DNA of 64,000 nucleotides from Pseudomonas sp. IAC-BECa141 (GTDB lineage: Bacteria > Pseudomonadota > Gammaproteobacteria > Pseudomonadales > Pseudomonadaceae): contig NZ_CP065410.1 in the NCBI RefSeq assembly GCF_020544405.1, positions 5,332,001 through 5,396,000 of the forward strand, read 5' to 3'. This document shows, in pieces, positions 52,298-62,677 of the stretch (positions are counted from its first letter, which is position 1; each line of letters opens with the position of its first letter). The position numbers and the translations under genes are program-made. Under the pieces are notes generated by a model. It searched no databases and had not been told where the DNA came from. It saw nothing but the letters and a program-made list of their open reading frames with translations.

Positions 52298-53095
52298 ATG
52301 AATATCTACAGCTCACGCCCCGTTGTCCTCTGTCTCTCCGGCCACGACCCCAGTGGTGGCGCCGGCTTGCAGGCAGATATCGAAGCCCTGCTCGCTCAGG
52401 GTTGCCATGCGGCTCCGGCCGTCACCGCCCTGACCGTGCAAGACACCGTCAACGTCACTGACTTTCGCGTCCTCGACCGTGAGTGGGTACTGGCCCAGGC
52501 CAATGCCGTGCTCAACGATTCCGAAGTCGCGGCAGTGAAACTGGGCATGCTCGGTTCCCTGGAAATGGTCGACACCGTCGTCGAACTGCTCCAGGCGCAC
52601 CCGCACTTGCCGGTGGTCTGCGACCCGGTGCTGCGCGCCGGCGGCGGTGGACGCCTGGGCAAGGACGAAGTCGGCTACGCCATGCGCGAACGCCTGCTGC
52701 CGCTGTCGATCATCGCCACCCCCAACCTTCCCGAAGCCCGGATCCTCGCCGAACTGCCAGAAGGCACCGCGGACGAGTGCGCTGAAAAACTGTTGCCATA
52801 CATCAAGAACCTGCTGATCACCGGCGGTCACGGCGACGAAACCGAAATCCACAATCGCCTGTACAGCCGCGACGGCCTGCGCGAAACCTTCAAGTGCCAG
52901 CGTCTGCCGGGCAGCTATCACGGCTCCGGCTGCACCTTGGCCAGCACCCTCGCCGGCCGACTGGCTCAGGGCGAAAACCTTGCCAGCGCCGTGCGTACTG
53001 CGCTGGATTACACCTGGCGCACCCTGCGCGATGCCGAACAGCTGGGCAAAGGCCAGTTCGTGCCGCGTCGCCTGCCGCTGGATTTCTGTTCCTGA
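52298..53095 (+). CDS. thiD: Hydroxymethylpyrimidine (phosphate) kinase
   Basis: A 265-residue ribokinase-family enzyme that phosphorylates hydroxymethylpyrimidine twice for thiamine synthesis. Visible: LSGHDPSGGAGLQADIEAL (substrate site, about residue 14), VKLGMLGS, VVCDPVLRAGGGG (about 108), ATPNLPEARIL, and the C-terminal anion hole GSYHGSGCTLASTLAGRL (about 205). First gene of the thiD-thiE-hemL operon; the start MNIYSS at 52298 is chosen from homology. Confidence 0.94.
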   Translation: MNIYSSRPVVLCLSGHDPSGGAGLQADIEALLAQGCHAAPAVTALTVQDTVNVTDFRVLDREWVLAQANAVLNDSEVAAVKLGMLGSLEMVDTVVELLQAHPHLPVVCDPVLRAGGGGRLGKDEVGYAMRERLLPLSIIATPNLPEARILAELPEGTADECAEKLLPYIKNLLITGGHGDETEIHNRLYSRDGLRETFKCQRLPGSYHGSGCTLASTLAGRLAQGENLASAVRTALDYTWRTLRDAEQLGKGQFVPRRLPLDFCS

Positions 53096-53119
53096 TGTTT
53101 CGAGCCTGAGGTCTGCGCG

Positions 53120-53743
53120 ATGAAACTACGTGGCCTGTATGCCATCACCGACAGCCAGTTGCTGGCCGGCAAGTTTCTGTCCTACGTGGAGGCGGCGCTG
53201 GAAGGCGGCGTCACCCTGCTGCAATACCGCGACAAAAGCAGCGACGAGGCCCGCCGCCTGCGTGAGGCCGAAGCCCTGCGCGATCTGTGTGAACGCTACA
53301 AGACGCAACTGATCATCAACGATGACGCCGAACTGGCCGCACGCCTGAACGTCGGCGTGCACCTGGGCCAGACCGACGGCCCGCTGTCGCCGACCCGCGC
53401 CCTGCTCGGTTCCAGGGCGATCATCGGTTCGACCTGCCACGCGCAACTTGAACTCGCCGAACAAGCCGCCAAAGAGGGTGCGAGTTACGTCGCCTTCGGT
53501 CGCTTCTTCAATTCCAGTACCAAACCCGGTGCACCGAGTTGCAGCCTCGATCTGCTCGACGAGGCCAAACGCACCCTGCACCTGCCGATCTGCGCGATCG
53601 GCGGCATCACCCTCGACAACGCTGCGCCGCTGGTGGCCCACGGCGTCGATCTGCTGGCCGTGGTCCATGGCCTGTTCGGCGCCGACAGCACCGCCGAAGT
53701 GACCCGCCGCGCCCGCGCCTTCAATGAATTATTAAAAGTCTGA
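53120..53743 (+). CDS. thiE: Thiamine phosphate synthase
   Basis: A 207-residue TIM-barrel enzyme that joins HMP-pyrophosphate and thiazole phosphate to thiamine phosphate. Visible: [10 protein letters not shown] (N-terminal strand), [29 protein letters not shown] (metal site), [24 protein letters not shown] (pyrophosphate loop), [16 protein letters not shown] and [12 protein letters not shown]. It lies 24 bases after thiD and 10 before hemL. Confidence 0.95.
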   Translation: MKLRGLYAITDSQLLAGKFLSYVEAALEGGVTLLQYRDKSSDEARRLREAEALRDLCERYKTQLIINDDAELAARLNVGVHLGQTDGPLSPTRALLGSRAIIGSTCHAQLELAEQAAKEGASYVAFGRFFNSSTKPGAPSCSLDLLDEAKRTLHLPICAIGGITLDNAAPLVAHGVDLLAVVHGLFGADSTAEVTRRARAFNELLKV

Positions 53744-53753
53744 GAGCCCGATC

Positions 53754-55037
53754 ATGTCTCGTTCCGAAACCCTGTTTGCCAACGCCCAGAAACACATTCC
53801 CGGTGGCGTGAACTCGCCGGTGCGCGCGTTCAAGAGCGTTGGTGGCACGCCGCTGTTCTTCAAGCACGCCGAAGGCGCCTACGTCACTGACGAAGACAAC
53901 AAGCGTTATGTGGATTACGTGGGTTCCTGGGGCCCGATGATCCTTGGCCACAGCCACCCGGACGTACTGGACGCGGTGCGCAACCAGTTGCAGCACGGCC
54001 TGTCCTACGGCGCGCCGACCGCGATGGAAACCGAGATGGCCGATCTGGTCTGCTCGCTGGTGCCATCGATGGAGATGGTGCGCATGGTCAGCTCCGGCAC
54101 CGAAGCGACCATGAGCGCGATCCGTCTGGCCCGTGGTTTCACCGGCCGCGACAGCATCATCAAGTTCGAAGGCTGCTACCACGGTCACTCCGACAGCCTG
54201 CTGGTCAAGGCCGGTTCCGGTGCACTGACCCAGGGCGTACCGAGCTCGGCCGGCGTGCCGGCAGCATTCGCCAAACACACTTTGACCCTGCCGTTCAACG
54301 ACATCGACGCGGTTGAAAAAATGCTCGCTGAAGTCGGTCAGGACGTCGCGTGCATCATCGTCGAGCCAGTGGCCGGCAACATGAACTGCGTACCGCCGGC
54401 GCCGGGTTTCCTCGAAGGCCTGCGCAACCTGTGCGACAAGCACGGCGTGGTGCTGATTTTCGACGAAGTGATGACCGGTTTCCGCGTCGCCCTCGGCGGT
54501 GCCCAGGCTTACTACGGCGTGACCCCGGATCTGACCACCTTCGGCAAGATCATCGGTGGCGGCATGCCGGTCGGCTGCTTCGGCGGCAAGCGCTCGATCA
54601 TGGAGCGCATCGCACCGCTGGGCCCGGTCTATCAGGCGGGCACCTTGTCCGGTAACCCGCTGGCGATGGCTGCCGGCCTGACCACCCTGCGCCTGATCAG
54701 CCGTCCGGGTTTCCACGCCGAGCTGACCGACTACACCACGCGCCTGCTCGACGGCCTGCAACAGCGCGCCGATGCCGCCGGCATTCCGTTCGTGACCACC
54801 CAGGCGGGCGGCATGTTCGGTCTGTACTTCAGTGGTGCCGACGACATTGTTACTTTTGAAGACGTGATGGCCAGCGATGCAGCGCTGTTCGGCCGCTTCT
54901 TCCACTTGATGCTGGAAGGTGGCGTGTACCTGGCGCCGAGCGCCTTCGAAGCCGGCTTCACCTCGATCGCCCATGGCGAGGCCGAGCTGAAAATCACCCT
55001 CGACGCCGCCGAACGCGCCTTCGCCAAGTTGAAGTAA
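53754..55037 (+). CDS. hemL: Glutamate-1-semialdehyde 2,1-aminomutase
   Basis: A 427-residue PLP enzyme that makes 5-aminolevulinate, the first committed heme precursor in the C5 pathway. Visible: [22 protein letters not shown] (N-term), [54 protein letters not shown], the PLP lysine in [14 protein letters not shown] (about residue 265) and [15 protein letters not shown]. It is followed by a GC-rich hairpin. Confidence 0.97.
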   Translation: MSRSETLFANAQKHIPGGVNSPVRAFKSVGGTPLFFKHAEGAYVTDEDNKRYVDYVGSWGPMILGHSHPDVLDAVRNQLQHGLSYGAPTAMETEMADLVCSLVPSMEMVRMVSSGTEATMSAIRLARGFTGRDSIIKFEGCYHGHSDSLLVKAGSGALTQGVPSSAGVPAAFAKHTLTLPFNDIDAVEKMLAEVGQDVACIIVEPVAGNMNCVPPAPGFLEGLRNLCDKHGVVLIFDEVMTGFRVALGGAQAYYGVTPDLTTFGKIIGGGMPVGCFGGKRSIMERIAPLGPVYQAGTLSGNPLAMAAGLTTLRLISRPGFHAELTDYTTRLLDGLQQRADAAGIPFVTTQAGGMFGLYFSGADDIVTFEDVMASDAALFGRFFHLMLEGGVYLAPSAFEAGFTSIAHGEAELKITLDAAERAFAKLK

Positions 55038-55047
55038 AACGCTTCGC

Positions 55048-55080
55048 CGCTGACGTTGGCCATTGCCAGCGTCAGCGTTC
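55048..55080 (+). terminator. Hairpin after hemL
   Basis: CGCTGACG (55048-55055) pairs with CGTCAGCG (55070-55077), and the inner GGC/GCC extends the stem; it is followed by TTCTCC only. It lies ten bases after the hemL stop and likely ends the thiD-thiE-hemL operon. Confidence 0.65.
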
Positions 55081-55175
55081 TCCTACATCCGCGCGCCTTT
55101 TCCGACACTCCTGCCAAAAATCTCCCATAAAGTGGGCGATATATTTCCCGCGCAGCAGAAAATCGAGTAAAGACT

Positions 55176-55205
55176 TTGTAAGGATGGCCCTGCTTATTTC
55201 ATAAT
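55176..55205 (+). promoter_or_regulatory. Probable promoter of the Sel1-repeat gene
   Basis: TTGTAA and CATAAT with 18 bases between, about 60 bases before the ATG at 55264. Confidence 0.5.
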
Positions 55206-55263
55206 GCGCGCTTATTGGATCCCTAGACGGGTCCGCGCGCCCTTCAGAGGTAAGTCGATTCCC

Positions 55264-55818
55264 ATGAACCGCACCGGCCGCACCCTTGCCTTGGGCTGCC
55301 TGTTGCTCCTTCAGCCGCTGCTCGCACATGCACAAGCAGGCGGCAACTCGTTGTTGATCCCGGCGATGGGTCGCTGCACCCTCAATACTCAGCCGCAAGA
55401 TGTCACGCAGGCCCTCGCCGCCTGCCAAAAGGCAGCGGATGAAGGGGATGCGCAAGCGCAATACGAGTTGGGTGAGTTCTACTACGACGGCAAGAACGCG
55501 CCGCGCGACCTCAATCAAGCCCTGAGCTATTTCGAAAAGGCCTCGCTGCAAGGCCACGCCCAGGCGCAATTCAAGCTCGGCACCATGTTCTTCCGCGGCG
55601 AAGGCGTGCAGGCCAACAACATTCAGGCGTACATCGTGCTGAAGATGGCGGCGGTCAATGGCGCTGAAGACGCGCTCGACACCGCCGACGAAGTGTCCGA
55701 AAAAATGTCCCGCGAAGAACTGGAAACCGCAACCCAGGTGCTCGGGCAAATTTTCCGTAAATACCTGATGGAACTGCAGAGCGCCGACGGGCGTACGCCG
55801 TTCTCGCCCCTTCCCTGA
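55264..55818 (+). CDS. Secreted Sel1/TPR-repeat protein
   Basis: A 184-residue protein with a signal peptide (MNRTGRTLALGCLLLLQPLLAHAQA, cut after AHA or AQA). The mature part contains two Sel1-like repeats (about residues 65-100, DAQAQYELGEFYYDGKNAPRDL, and 103-138, HAQAQFKLGTMFFRGEGVQANN), a helical-pair motif used for protein contacts, and a helical C-terminus. Periplasmic scaffold of unknown partner. Two cysteines near residue 38 and 58 could form a disulfide. Confidence 0.88.
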   Translation: MNRTGRTLALGCLLLLQPLLAHAQAGGNSLLIPAMGRCTLNTQPQDVTQALAACQKAADEGDAQAQYELGEFYYDGKNAPRDLNQALSYFEKASLQGHAQAQFKLGTMFFRGEGVQANNIQAYIVLKMAAVNGAEDALDTADEVSEKMSREELETATQVLGQIFRKYLMELQSADGRTPFSPLP

Positions 55819-55842
55819 TTTCTCTATAGATTTTTCTGGCCT

Positions 55843-55908
55843 CTTCGCGAGCAAGTTCGCTCCCACATTGGAATGCATTCCCCTGTGGGAGCGAGCTTGC
55901 TCGCGAAT
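55843..55908. repeat. REP pair, tail to tail
   Basis: As at 45115, the reverse-complement arm comes first (with one change, AAGTTCGC) and GTGGGAGCGAGCTTGCTCGC second with about 20 bases between. It lies between the convergent Sel1 and DUF1820 genes. Confidence 0.9.
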
Positions 55909-55929
55909 GAGGCGACTCGATCTTACGGT

Positions 55930-56259
55930 TTACTTCTCGGGCATCGGCACCGGGAACGGCATCACGTTGCCGACGCCGCCACGGGCTTCGGTGATCTTCG
56001 GTGTCCCCAGCCGCTCCACTTCATCGATGCGCACGATCGAATGCATCGGCACAAAGCTGCGCACCACGCCTTCGAACTGCGCCTTGAGCTTTTCTTCGCT
56101 CGGGTCGACGACCACTTGCGTGCGCTCGCCAAAGACGAACTCTTCCACTTCCAGGAAACCCCACAGATCACTTTGATAGATCTGCTTGGCGTACATTTCG
56201 AACACCTGGCCCTGGTTGAGGAAAATCACCTTGTAGATTGGAGCTTCGCGTTTGGTCAT
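55930..56259 (-). CDS. DUF1820 protein
   Basis: A 109-residue soluble protein of the DUF1820 family (YKVIFLNQGQVFEMYAKQI, LWGFLEVEEFVFGE, FVPMHSIVRIDEVER). Conserved next to miaB in pseudomonads; function unknown. It is divergent from miaB, sharing a 132-base promoter region. Confidence 0.9.
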   Translation of the reverse strand: MTKREAPIYKVIFLNQGQVFEMYAKQIYQSDLWGFLEVEEFVFGERTQVVVDPSEEKLKAQFEGVVRSFVPMHSIVRIDEVERLGTPKITEARGGVGNVMPFPVPMPEK

Positions 56260-56350
56260 GGCGGGCGGACAACATCGGGGTAAAAATGAGGGCGCGAACT
56301 ATAGCATAGCCACCGGACGCACAGCGGTAGGAACCTGGGGACATGTTCCC

Positions 56351-56356
56351 TATAAT
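56351..56356 (+). promoter_or_regulatory. -10 element of miaB
   Basis: A consensus TATAAT, 35 bases before the miaB ATG. The -35 area (about 56328) is not a good match. On the opposite strand, TATAGT/TATGCT words near 56300-56306 are likely the DUF1820 promoter. Confidence 0.55.
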
Positions 56357-56391
56357 GCGCGGTTCTTTGAACCACGTGACGACCCTATTCC

Positions 56392-57720
56392 ATGGCCAAG
56401 AAGCTTTACATCGAAACCCACGGTTGCCAGATGAACGAGTACGACAGCTCGCGCATGGTCGATCTGCTGGGCGAACACCAGGCCCTGGAAGTCACGGCGC
56501 GCGCCGAAGATGCCGACGTGATTCTGCTCAACACCTGCTCGATCCGCGAACGTGCCCAGGACCGGGTGTATTCTCAGCTCGGCCGCTGGCGCGAACTGAA
56601 ACTGGCCAACCCGGACATGGTGATTGCCGTCGGCGGTTGCGTGGCCAGCCAGGAAGGCGCGGCGATCCGTGATCGCGCCCCGTACGTCGACGTGGTTTTC
56701 GGTCCGCAGACCCTGCACCGTCTGCCGGAAATGATCGACGCCGCGCGTATCAGCAAGCTGCCGCAAGTCGACGTCTCGTTCCCGGAAATCGAAAAGTTCG
56801 ACCACCTGCCCGAGCCGCGCATCGACGGTCCGAGCGCCTACGTGTCGGTGATGGAAGGCTGCAGCAAGTACTGCACGTTCTGCGTAGTGCCTTACACCCG
56901 CGGCGAAGAAGTCAGCCGGCCGTTCGACGACGTGATCGCCGAGATCATTCATTTGGCCGAAAACGGCGTGCGTGAAGTGACCCTGCTGGGCCAAAACGTC
57001 AACGGTTATCGCGGGCTGACCCACGACGGTCGCCTGGCCGACCTGGCCGAACTGATCCGCGTGGTCGCGGCAGTCGACGGTATCGACCGCATCCGCTACA
57101 CCACCTCGCACCCGCTGGAATTCTCCGACAGCCTGATCCAGGCACACGCCGAAGTGCCGGAACTGGTGAAGCACCTGCACTTGCCGGTGCAGTCGGGCTC
57201 GGACCGGATCCTGGCCGCGATGAAACGCAATCACACCGCGCTTGAGTACAAATCCAAGCTGCGCAAACTGCGCGCCGCCGTGCCGGGCATCTGCATCAGC
57301 TCGGACTTCATCGTCGGCTTCCCGGGGGAAACCGAGAAAGATTTCGAACAGACCATGAAGCTGATTGCCGACGTCGGTTTCGATTTTTCCTACTCGTTCG
57401 TCTACAGCCAGCGCCCAGGCACCCCGGCCGCCGATCTGCCCGACGACACCCCGGAAGAACTGAAGAAAGAACGCCTGAACGCCTTGCAGCACCGTTTAAA
57501 TCAGCAAGGCTTCGAGATCAGCCGACAAATGGTCGGTTCGGTCCAGCGGATTCTGGTAACCGACTATTCGAAGAAAGACCCCGGCGAGCTGCAAGGGCGC
57601 ACCGAGAATAACCGTATCGTCAACTTCCGCTGCGATAATCCGACCCTGATCGGCCAGTTCGCCGACGTCCACATCGACGCGGCGCAACCGCACTCGCTGC
57701 GCGGCTCGCTGATCCAGTAA
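56392..57720 (+). CDS. miaB: tRNA-2-methylthio-N6-dimethylallyladenosine synthase
   Basis: A 442-residue radical SAM methylthiotransferase that adds the 2-methylthio group to i6A37 of tRNAs. It has the UPF0004 domain with three Fe-S cysteines ([30 protein letters not shown]), the radical SAM motif [16 protein letters not shown] (CxxxCxxC, about residue 157) and a C-terminal TRAM domain (375-440). Confidence 0.97.
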   Translation: MAKKLYIETHGCQMNEYDSSRMVDLLGEHQALEVTARAEDADVILLNTCSIRERAQDRVYSQLGRWRELKLANPDMVIAVGGCVASQEGAAIRDRAPYVDVVFGPQTLHRLPEMIDAARISKLPQVDVSFPEIEKFDHLPEPRIDGPSAYVSVMEGCSKYCTFCVVPYTRGEEVSRPFDDVIAEIIHLAENGVREVTLLGQNVNGYRGLTHDGRLADLAELIRVVAAVDGIDRIRYTTSHPLEFSDSLIQAHAEVPELVKHLHLPVQSGSDRILAAMKRNHTALEYKSKLRKLRAAVPGICISSDFIVGFPGETEKDFEQTMKLIADVGFDFSYSFVYSQRPGTPAADLPDDTPEELKKERLNALQHRLNQQGFEISRQMVGSVQRILVTDYSKKDPGELQGRTENNRIVNFRCDNPTLIGQFADVHIDAAQPHSLRGSLIQ

Positions 57721-57843
57721 CAGCGCAAGGAGACCGCGCCAGAGGGCTGAATCGGTGCCAGGCTTTTTAAGAGCTTTCGCACCCACGCCGCTGGCGTTAT
57801 CCTTGATTTCATCCCAATTGCCCCAGGGCGGCTAAATACGACC

Positions 57844-58848
57844 TTGAACGCACCCATAGAACCTCATCGTTTCATCCTCGAGCCCTTTGAGGCTCGCCGC
57901 TTCGCCAATCTGTGCGGGCAGTTCGACGAGCACCTGCGGCTGATCGAACAGCGCCTGGCCATCGAGATCCGCAACCGCGGCAATCAGTTCGAGCTGATCG
58001 GCGAACCCAAGCACACCACTTCCGCGGAAAACCTGATTCGCCGCCTGTACCGTGAAACCAAGGGTTCAGAGCTGTCGCCGGATATGGTTCACCTGTTCCT
58101 CCAGGAATCGGCCGTCGAGCAACTGGACAACCCCGCCCCCGCCGAAGCCTCCGTCGCCCTGCGCACCAAGAAAGGCATGATTCGCCCACGCGGCTTGAAT
58201 CAATTGCGCTACGTGAAGGAAATCCTCGGCAACGACATCAACTTCGGCATCGGCCCGGCCGGTACCGGCAAGACCTATCTTGCCGTCGCCTGCGCCGTTG
58301 ATGCGCTGGAGCGCGAGCAGATCCGCCGCATCCTGCTGGTACGTCCGGCGGTCGAAGCGGGTGAAAAACTCGGCTTCCTGCCCGGCGACCTGTCGCAGAA
58401 GATCGACCCGTACCTGCGCCCGCTCTACGACGCACTCTACGAAATGCTCGGCTTCGAATACGTGGCCAAGCTGATCGAACGTCAGGTGATCGAAGTCGCA
58501 CCGCTGGCCTACATGCGCGGTCGCACGCTGAACAACAGCTTCATCATCCTCGACGAAAGTCAGAACACCACCGTCGAACAGATGAAGATGTTCCTGACCC
58601 GGATCGGTTTCGGCTCCACGGCCGTGATCACCGGCGACATTACCCAGGTCGACCTGCCACGCGGCACCAAGTCCGGACTTCATCACGTCATCGAAGTCCT
58701 GAAAGATGTGCCGGGCATCAGCTTCACCCACTTCCAGCCCAAAGACGTGGTGCGCCATCCGTTGGTGCAACGCATCGTCGAAGCCTACGAGCGATTCGAG
58801 ACGCGACTGGCCGATGAAGCGCCAAAGGACACTCGCCACGATGCTTGA
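57844..58848 (+). CDS. ybeZ: PhoH-like ATPase YbeZ
   Basis: A 334-residue PhoH-family ATPase, partner of the rRNA endonuclease YbeY. Walker [17 protein letters not shown] is at about residue 140 and Walker [15 protein letters not shown] near 237. It starts at TTG 57844 ([10 protein letters not shown]), which fits homologues beginning MNAPIEPH; no ATG is available nearby. The stop overlaps ybeY by eight bases. First gene of ybeZ-ybeY-corC-lnt. Confidence 0.93.
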   Translation: MNAPIEPHRFILEPFEARRFANLCGQFDEHLRLIEQRLAIEIRNRGNQFELIGEPKHTTSAENLIRRLYRETKGSELSPDMVHLFLQESAVEQLDNPAPAEASVALRTKKGMIRPRGLNQLRYVKEILGNDINFGIGPAGTGKTYLAVACAVDALEREQIRRILLVRPAVEAGEKLGFLPGDLSQKIDPYLRPLYDALYEMLGFEYVAKLIERQVIEVAPLAYMRGRTLNNSFIILDESQNTTVEQMKMFLTRIGFGSTAVITGDITQVDLPRGTKSGLHHVIEVLKDVPGISFTHFQPKDVVRHPLVQRIVEAYERFETRLADEAPKDTRHDA

Positions 58849-59335
58849 GCTTGATCTGCAAATCGCGACCCAAGCGTCTGCGCCGACCGAAGAAGAATTC
58901 CGCCAATGGTGCGAACTGGCCCTGCGCCAGCGCACTGCCGACTCGGAAATGACCATTCGTCTGGTCGACGAAGAAGAAGGTCGCGAGCTGAATCACACCT
59001 GGCGCCACAAGGATTACGCGACCAACGTCCTGTCCTTCCCCGCCGAAGTGCCCGACGAGTTTCTCGACATCCCGCTGCTGGGCGATCTGGTGATCTGCGT
59101 GGCGGTGGTCGAACGCGAAGCCGCCGAGCAAGGCAAGGAACTGAAGGCCCACTGGGCACATCTGGTCATTCACGGCTGCTTGCATCTGCTGGGTTACGAC
59201 CATATAGATGACGAGGAAGCCGAGGAAATGGAAGCACTGGAACGCGAGTTGCTTGCCGAACTGGGTTATCCCGATCCGTACGCGGACGACGAAACCGAAA
59301 CATCCCCTACTGTTACAACAAAGGATTCAGAGTAA
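58841..59335 (+). CDS. ybeY: Endoribonuclease YbeY
   Basis: A 164-residue zinc-dependent endoribonuclease for 16S rRNA 3' end maturation and 70S quality control. The signature [23 protein letters not shown] (three metal histidines) is at about residue 107-130; the [20 protein letters not shown] motif is near 52. The start at 58841 is in the overlap with ybeZ. The acidic tail after residue 150 is not conserved. Confidence 0.95.
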   Translation: MLELDLQIATQASAPTEEEFRQWCELALRQRTADSEMTIRLVDEEEGRELNHTWRHKDYATNVLSFPAEVPDEFLDIPLLGDLVICVAVVEREAAEQGKELKAHWAHLVIHGCLHLLGYDHIDDEEAEEMEALERELLAELGYPDPYADDETETSPTVTTKDSE

Positions 59336-59340
59336 TCGCT

Positions 59341-60180
59341 ATGAGCGAAGATCGATCGAGCAACGGGCAAAAGTCATGGCTGGGTAAACTGACTCAGGCT
59401 TTTGCTCACGAGCCGAAGAACCGCCAGGAGCTGCTTGAGCTGCTGCGCGATGCACATCAGAACAAACTGCTGGACAGCGAAGCGCTGGCCATCGTCGAAG
59501 GGGCCATCCAGGTGGCTGACCTGCAGGTACGCGACATCATGGTGCCGCGCTCGCAGATGATCAGCATCAAGGCGACCCAGACACCCCGCGAATTTCTCCC
59601 TGCCGTGGTCGACTCGGCCCACTCGCGCTACCCGGTCATCGGCGAAAGCCATGACGACGTGATGGGCGTGCTGCTGGCCAAGGATCTGCTGCCGCTGATC
59701 CTCAAGGAGAATGGCGACAGCTTCAACATCAAGGACCTGCTGCGCCCGGCCACGTTCGTGCCGGAGTCCAAGCGTCTGAACGTGTTGCTGCGTGAGTTCC
59801 GCGCCAACCACAACCACATGGCCATCGTCATCGACGAGTACGGCGGCGTGGCCGGTCTGGTGACCATCGAAGACGTGCTGGAGCAAATCGTCGGCGACAT
59901 CGAAGACGAGCACGACGTCGAAGAAGACAGCTACATCAAGCCGCTGCCCAGCGGTGATTTCCTGATCAAGGCCCTGACGCCGATCGAGAACTTCAACGAG
60001 TTCTTCGATAGCGAATTCTCCGACGACGAGTTCGACACCGTCGGCGGGCTGGTGATGAGCGCGTTCGGGCACTTGCCAAAACGCAACGAAATCACTGAAA
60101 TCGGCGCCTATCGTTTCCGCATCCTGAACGCCGACAGTCGTCGGATTCATTTGCTGCGACTGACGCCAATCGCTCGTTAA
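59341..60180 (+). CDS. corC: CorC/YbeX-type CBS-domain protein
   Basis: A 279-residue protein with an N-terminal helix (1-60), two CBS domains (about 70-125 and 135-190: VRDIMVPRSQMISI, HMAIVIDEYGGVAGLVTIEDVLEQIVGDI), and the CorC_HlyC transporter-associated domain (200-279). CorC affects magnesium and cobalt efflux and, by the company it keeps, ribosome maintenance. Five bases after ybeY. Confidence 0.95.
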   Translation: MSEDRSSNGQKSWLGKLTQAFAHEPKNRQELLELLRDAHQNKLLDSEALAIVEGAIQVADLQVRDIMVPRSQMISIKATQTPREFLPAVVDSAHSRYPVIGESHDDVMGVLLAKDLLPLILKENGDSFNIKDLLRPATFVPESKRLNVLLREFRANHNHMAIVIDEYGGVAGLVTIEDVLEQIVGDIEDEHDVEEDSYIKPLPSGDFLIKALTPIENFNEFFDSEFSDDEFDTVGGLVMSAFGHLPKRNEITEIGAYRFRILNADSRRIHLLRLTPIAR

Positions 60181-60194
60181 TTCTAAGGACTGAA

Positions 60195-61718
60195 ATGCGC
60201 TGGACAACCCGCCCCGGCTGGCCCGGTAACCTGCTGGCCGTGGCGGCCGGTGCAATCACCACCTTCGCGCTGGCCCCGTTCGATCTCTGGCCGCTGGCCC
60301 TGCTGGCGGTCGGCCTGTTCTATGCAGGGCTGCGAGAGCTGAGCCCGCGCCAGGCCTTGGGTCGCGGCTGGTGCTTCGGTTTCGGCCTGTTCGGCGCCGG
60401 CACCAGCTGGATCTACTACAGCATCCACCACTTCGGCGGCGCTTCGGTGCTGCTGGCCGGGTTCCTGATGCTGATCTTCACGGCGGCCATTGCCTGGTTC
60501 TTCGCCCTGCCCGCCTGGCTCTGGGCGCGCTGGTTGCGGCGTAACGAAGCGCCGGTGGCCGATGCCCTGGCCTTTGCGGCGCTGTGGGTGGGTCAGGAAG
60601 CGTTTCGTGGCTGGTTCCTCACCGGTTTCCCGTGGCTGTACTCCGGTTACAGCCAGCTCAATGGTCCGCTGGCCGGGCTCGCGCCGGTGGGCGGCATATG
60701 GCTGGTATCGTTTGTCCTGGCGCTGACCGCTGCACTGATCTACAACGCACCGCGCCTGCTGCAAACCCGCCGCAAAGCCTTCATTGCTGCCGGCGTGGTA
60801 TTGCTGATCGGGCCATGGGCGGTGGGCATTGCCTTGAAAGGCCACGCCTGGACCAGTCCGTCAGGCGCACCGCTGAGCGTTGCCGCCATTCAGGGCAACG
60901 TCGCGCAAAGCATGAAATGGGATCCGGCCGAGCTCAACGCGCAACTGGCGCTGTACCGCGACCTGAGTTTCCGCTCCAAACCGGTGGACCTGCTGATCTG
61001 GCCGGAAACCGCCGTGCCAGTGCTCAAGGAGTCCGCCGAGGGCTACCTGAACATGATGGGCACCTTCGCCGCCGAGCGTAAATCGGCGCTGATCACCGGC
61101 GTACCGATCCGCGAGATGGTCCGTCACGAAAAACGCTTCTTCAACGGCATCACCGTGGTCGGCGAAGGCGATGGCACTTATCTGAAACAGAAACTGGTGC
61201 CGTTCGGCGAATACGTACCGTTGCAGGACATCCTGCGCGGGCTGATCGCGTTCTTCGACCTGCCGATGTCCGACTTTGCCCGCGGCCCTGCCGATCAGGC
61301 CCTGTTGCAGGCCAAGGGATATCAGGTCGCACCGTTCATCTGTTACGAAGTGGTGTATCCGGAATTCGCCGCTGGCCTGGCGGCACGCAGCGATTTGCTG
61401 CTGACGATCAGCAACGACACCTGGTTCGGTACGTCGATCGGCCCGTTGCAGCATCTGCAAATGGCGCAGATGCGCGCGCTTGAAGCCGGACGCTGGATGA
61501 TCCGCGCGACCAACAACGGCGTGACCGGGCTGATCAACCCGTTCGGGCAGATCACCGAACGCATTCCGCAATTCGAACAGGGCGTGCTCTACGGCGAAGT
61601 GGTGCCGATGCACAACCTGACGCCGTATCTGCAATGGCGCTCGTGGCCGCTGATCGTCCTGTGCGTGGTGCTGTTCGGCTGGGCGCTGATGACCAACCGG
61701 ATGTCCAAGACTCTCTGA
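60195..61718 (+). CDS. lnt: Apolipoprotein N-acyltransferase
   Basis: A 507-residue inner-membrane enzyme that adds the third acyl chain to lipoproteins. Eight hydrophobic segments fall in the first 200 residues, then the nitrilase-like domain with the triad Glu in LLIWPETAVPVL (about residue 269), Lys in YLKQKLVPFGEYVP (about 333) and Cys in APFICYEVVYPE (about 385). A final membrane helix (LIVLCVVLFGWALM) follows. Last gene of the operon. Confidence 0.96.
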   Translation: MRWTTRPGWPGNLLAVAAGAITTFALAPFDLWPLALLAVGLFYAGLRELSPRQALGRGWCFGFGLFGAGTSWIYYSIHHFGGASVLLAGFLMLIFTAAIAWFFALPAWLWARWLRRNEAPVADALAFAALWVGQEAFRGWFLTGFPWLYSGYSQLNGPLAGLAPVGGIWLVSFVLALTAALIYNAPRLLQTRRKAFIAAGVVLLIGPWAVGIALKGHAWTSPSGAPLSVAAIQGNVAQSMKWDPAELNAQLALYRDLSFRSKPVDLLIWPETAVPVLKESAEGYLNMMGTFAAERKSALITGVPIREMVRHEKRFFNGITVVGEGDGTYLKQKLVPFGEYVPLQDILRGLIAFFDLPMSDFARGPADQALLQAKGYQVAPFICYEVVYPEFAAGLAARSDLLLTISNDTWFGTSIGPLQHLQMAQMRALEAGRWMIRATNNGVTGLINPFGQITERIPQFEQGVLYGEVVPMHNLTPYLQWRSWPLIVLCVVLFGWALMTNRMSKTL

Positions 61719-61727
61719 GAGATCCCC

Positions 61728-61771
61728 CCGCTCCCACAGGTGAACGCTGTGGGGGCGGGCTTGCTCGCGAA
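61728..61771 (+). terminator. REP-derived hairpin after lnt
   Basis: CCGCTCCCACAG pairs with CTGTGGGGGCGG (one mismatch) around a seven-base loop, followed by GGCTTGCTCGCG, the outer part of a REP arm. It lies nine bases after the lnt stop and probably serves as terminator for both convergent genes. Confidence 0.65.
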
Positions 61772-61792
61772 GGCGCCGTCAAGGACACCCCA

Positions 61793-62572
61793 TCAATCGG
61801 CGGCGCCACGCCCTCGGTAGAACAGCGAGTAACCGATCTGCCCCACCGCCTCGTTCATCAACTGCCCGCTCTGCCAGATCGACTTGAATTCCGGCAGCCA
61901 GCCGCCAAACGGTCGCGCATTGTCAGTGCCAAGGAAACCGACCGGCGCCGGCACCACTTCAAATCCAGCCTGTTGATAACTCCACACCGCTCGCGGCATG
62001 TGCCAGGCCTGGGTCACCAGCACGATACGTTTGACGCCTTCCGGCAACAGCATCCTGGCGCTGAATTCGGCGTTTTCCCACGTAGTGCGGCTCTCCCCTT
62101 CCTGCCAGCGCACTGTCACACCGAAATCATCGCGCAACGAATCGGCCATCAATTTCGCTTCGGTCGGCGGCGTGCCGTAATGCAGGCCACCGCTGGTCAG
62201 AATCGGAAGTCCGGACGCCTTGGCCAGTCGCGCCGCGTAACGCTGCCGTTCAAGCCCGACACCGGTCGGCTGATCTTCGCCCCAGGCCACATCGCCGCGC
62301 TCGCGACCGGAACCCAGCACCACAATCGCATCGGCGCGCTGTGCCAGATCTGCCCATGCTTCGCGGGCCAGCGGCGGCTCGCGCTCCAGAGCCTTGGCGC
62401 CCCATTGCACGACCACCGGCAGACTCATCAGCAAAAACCCGCCAAAACCCAGGGCAAAACACAGCCCGGCCAGTCGCGGCCGCGAACGTCGCAGCCACCA
62501 GGCCGCCAGCAACAGCAGCAAAAGAAGGCCGGGCGGCAACAGCAGTTGTTTAATGAAATAACGAAAAGGCAT
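61793..62572 (-). CDS. YdcF-family (DUF218) membrane protein
   Basis: A 259-residue protein with two N-terminal hydrophobic helices (FIKQLLLPPGLLLLLLLAAWWL and LAGLCFALGFGGFLLMSLPVV) and a DUF218 domain (about 80-250): ADAIVVLGSGRERGD, GLPILTSGG, ESRTTWENAEFSA (conserved Arg and Asn) and VKRIVLVTQAWHMPRAVW. The family, including SanA and ElyC, affects envelope and peptidoglycan; the enzyme activity is not known. Its frame starts at 62572 (MPFRYF). Confidence 0.9.
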   Translation of the reverse strand: MPFRYFIKQLLLPPGLLLLLLLAAWWLRRSRPRLAGLCFALGFGGFLLMSLPVVVQWGAKALEREPPLAREAWADLAQRADAIVVLGSGRERGDVAWGEDQPTGVGLERQRYAARLAKASGLPILTSGGLHYGTPPTEAKLMADSLRDDFGVTVRWQEGESRTTWENAEFSARMLLPEGVKRIVLVTQAWHMPRAVWSYQQAGFEVVPAPVGFLGTDNARPFGGWLPEFKSIWQSGQLMNEAVGQIGYSLFYRGRGAAD

Positions 62573-62677
62573 CGAGCATCTCCAAAGATGCCCGAAGCCT
62601 AAGTGGGTTGATACAGCGCGACAACCAGTAGGGTCGGATCCTGTTGAAAAAGATCCGCTTTTTGACCTGCCATGCGT

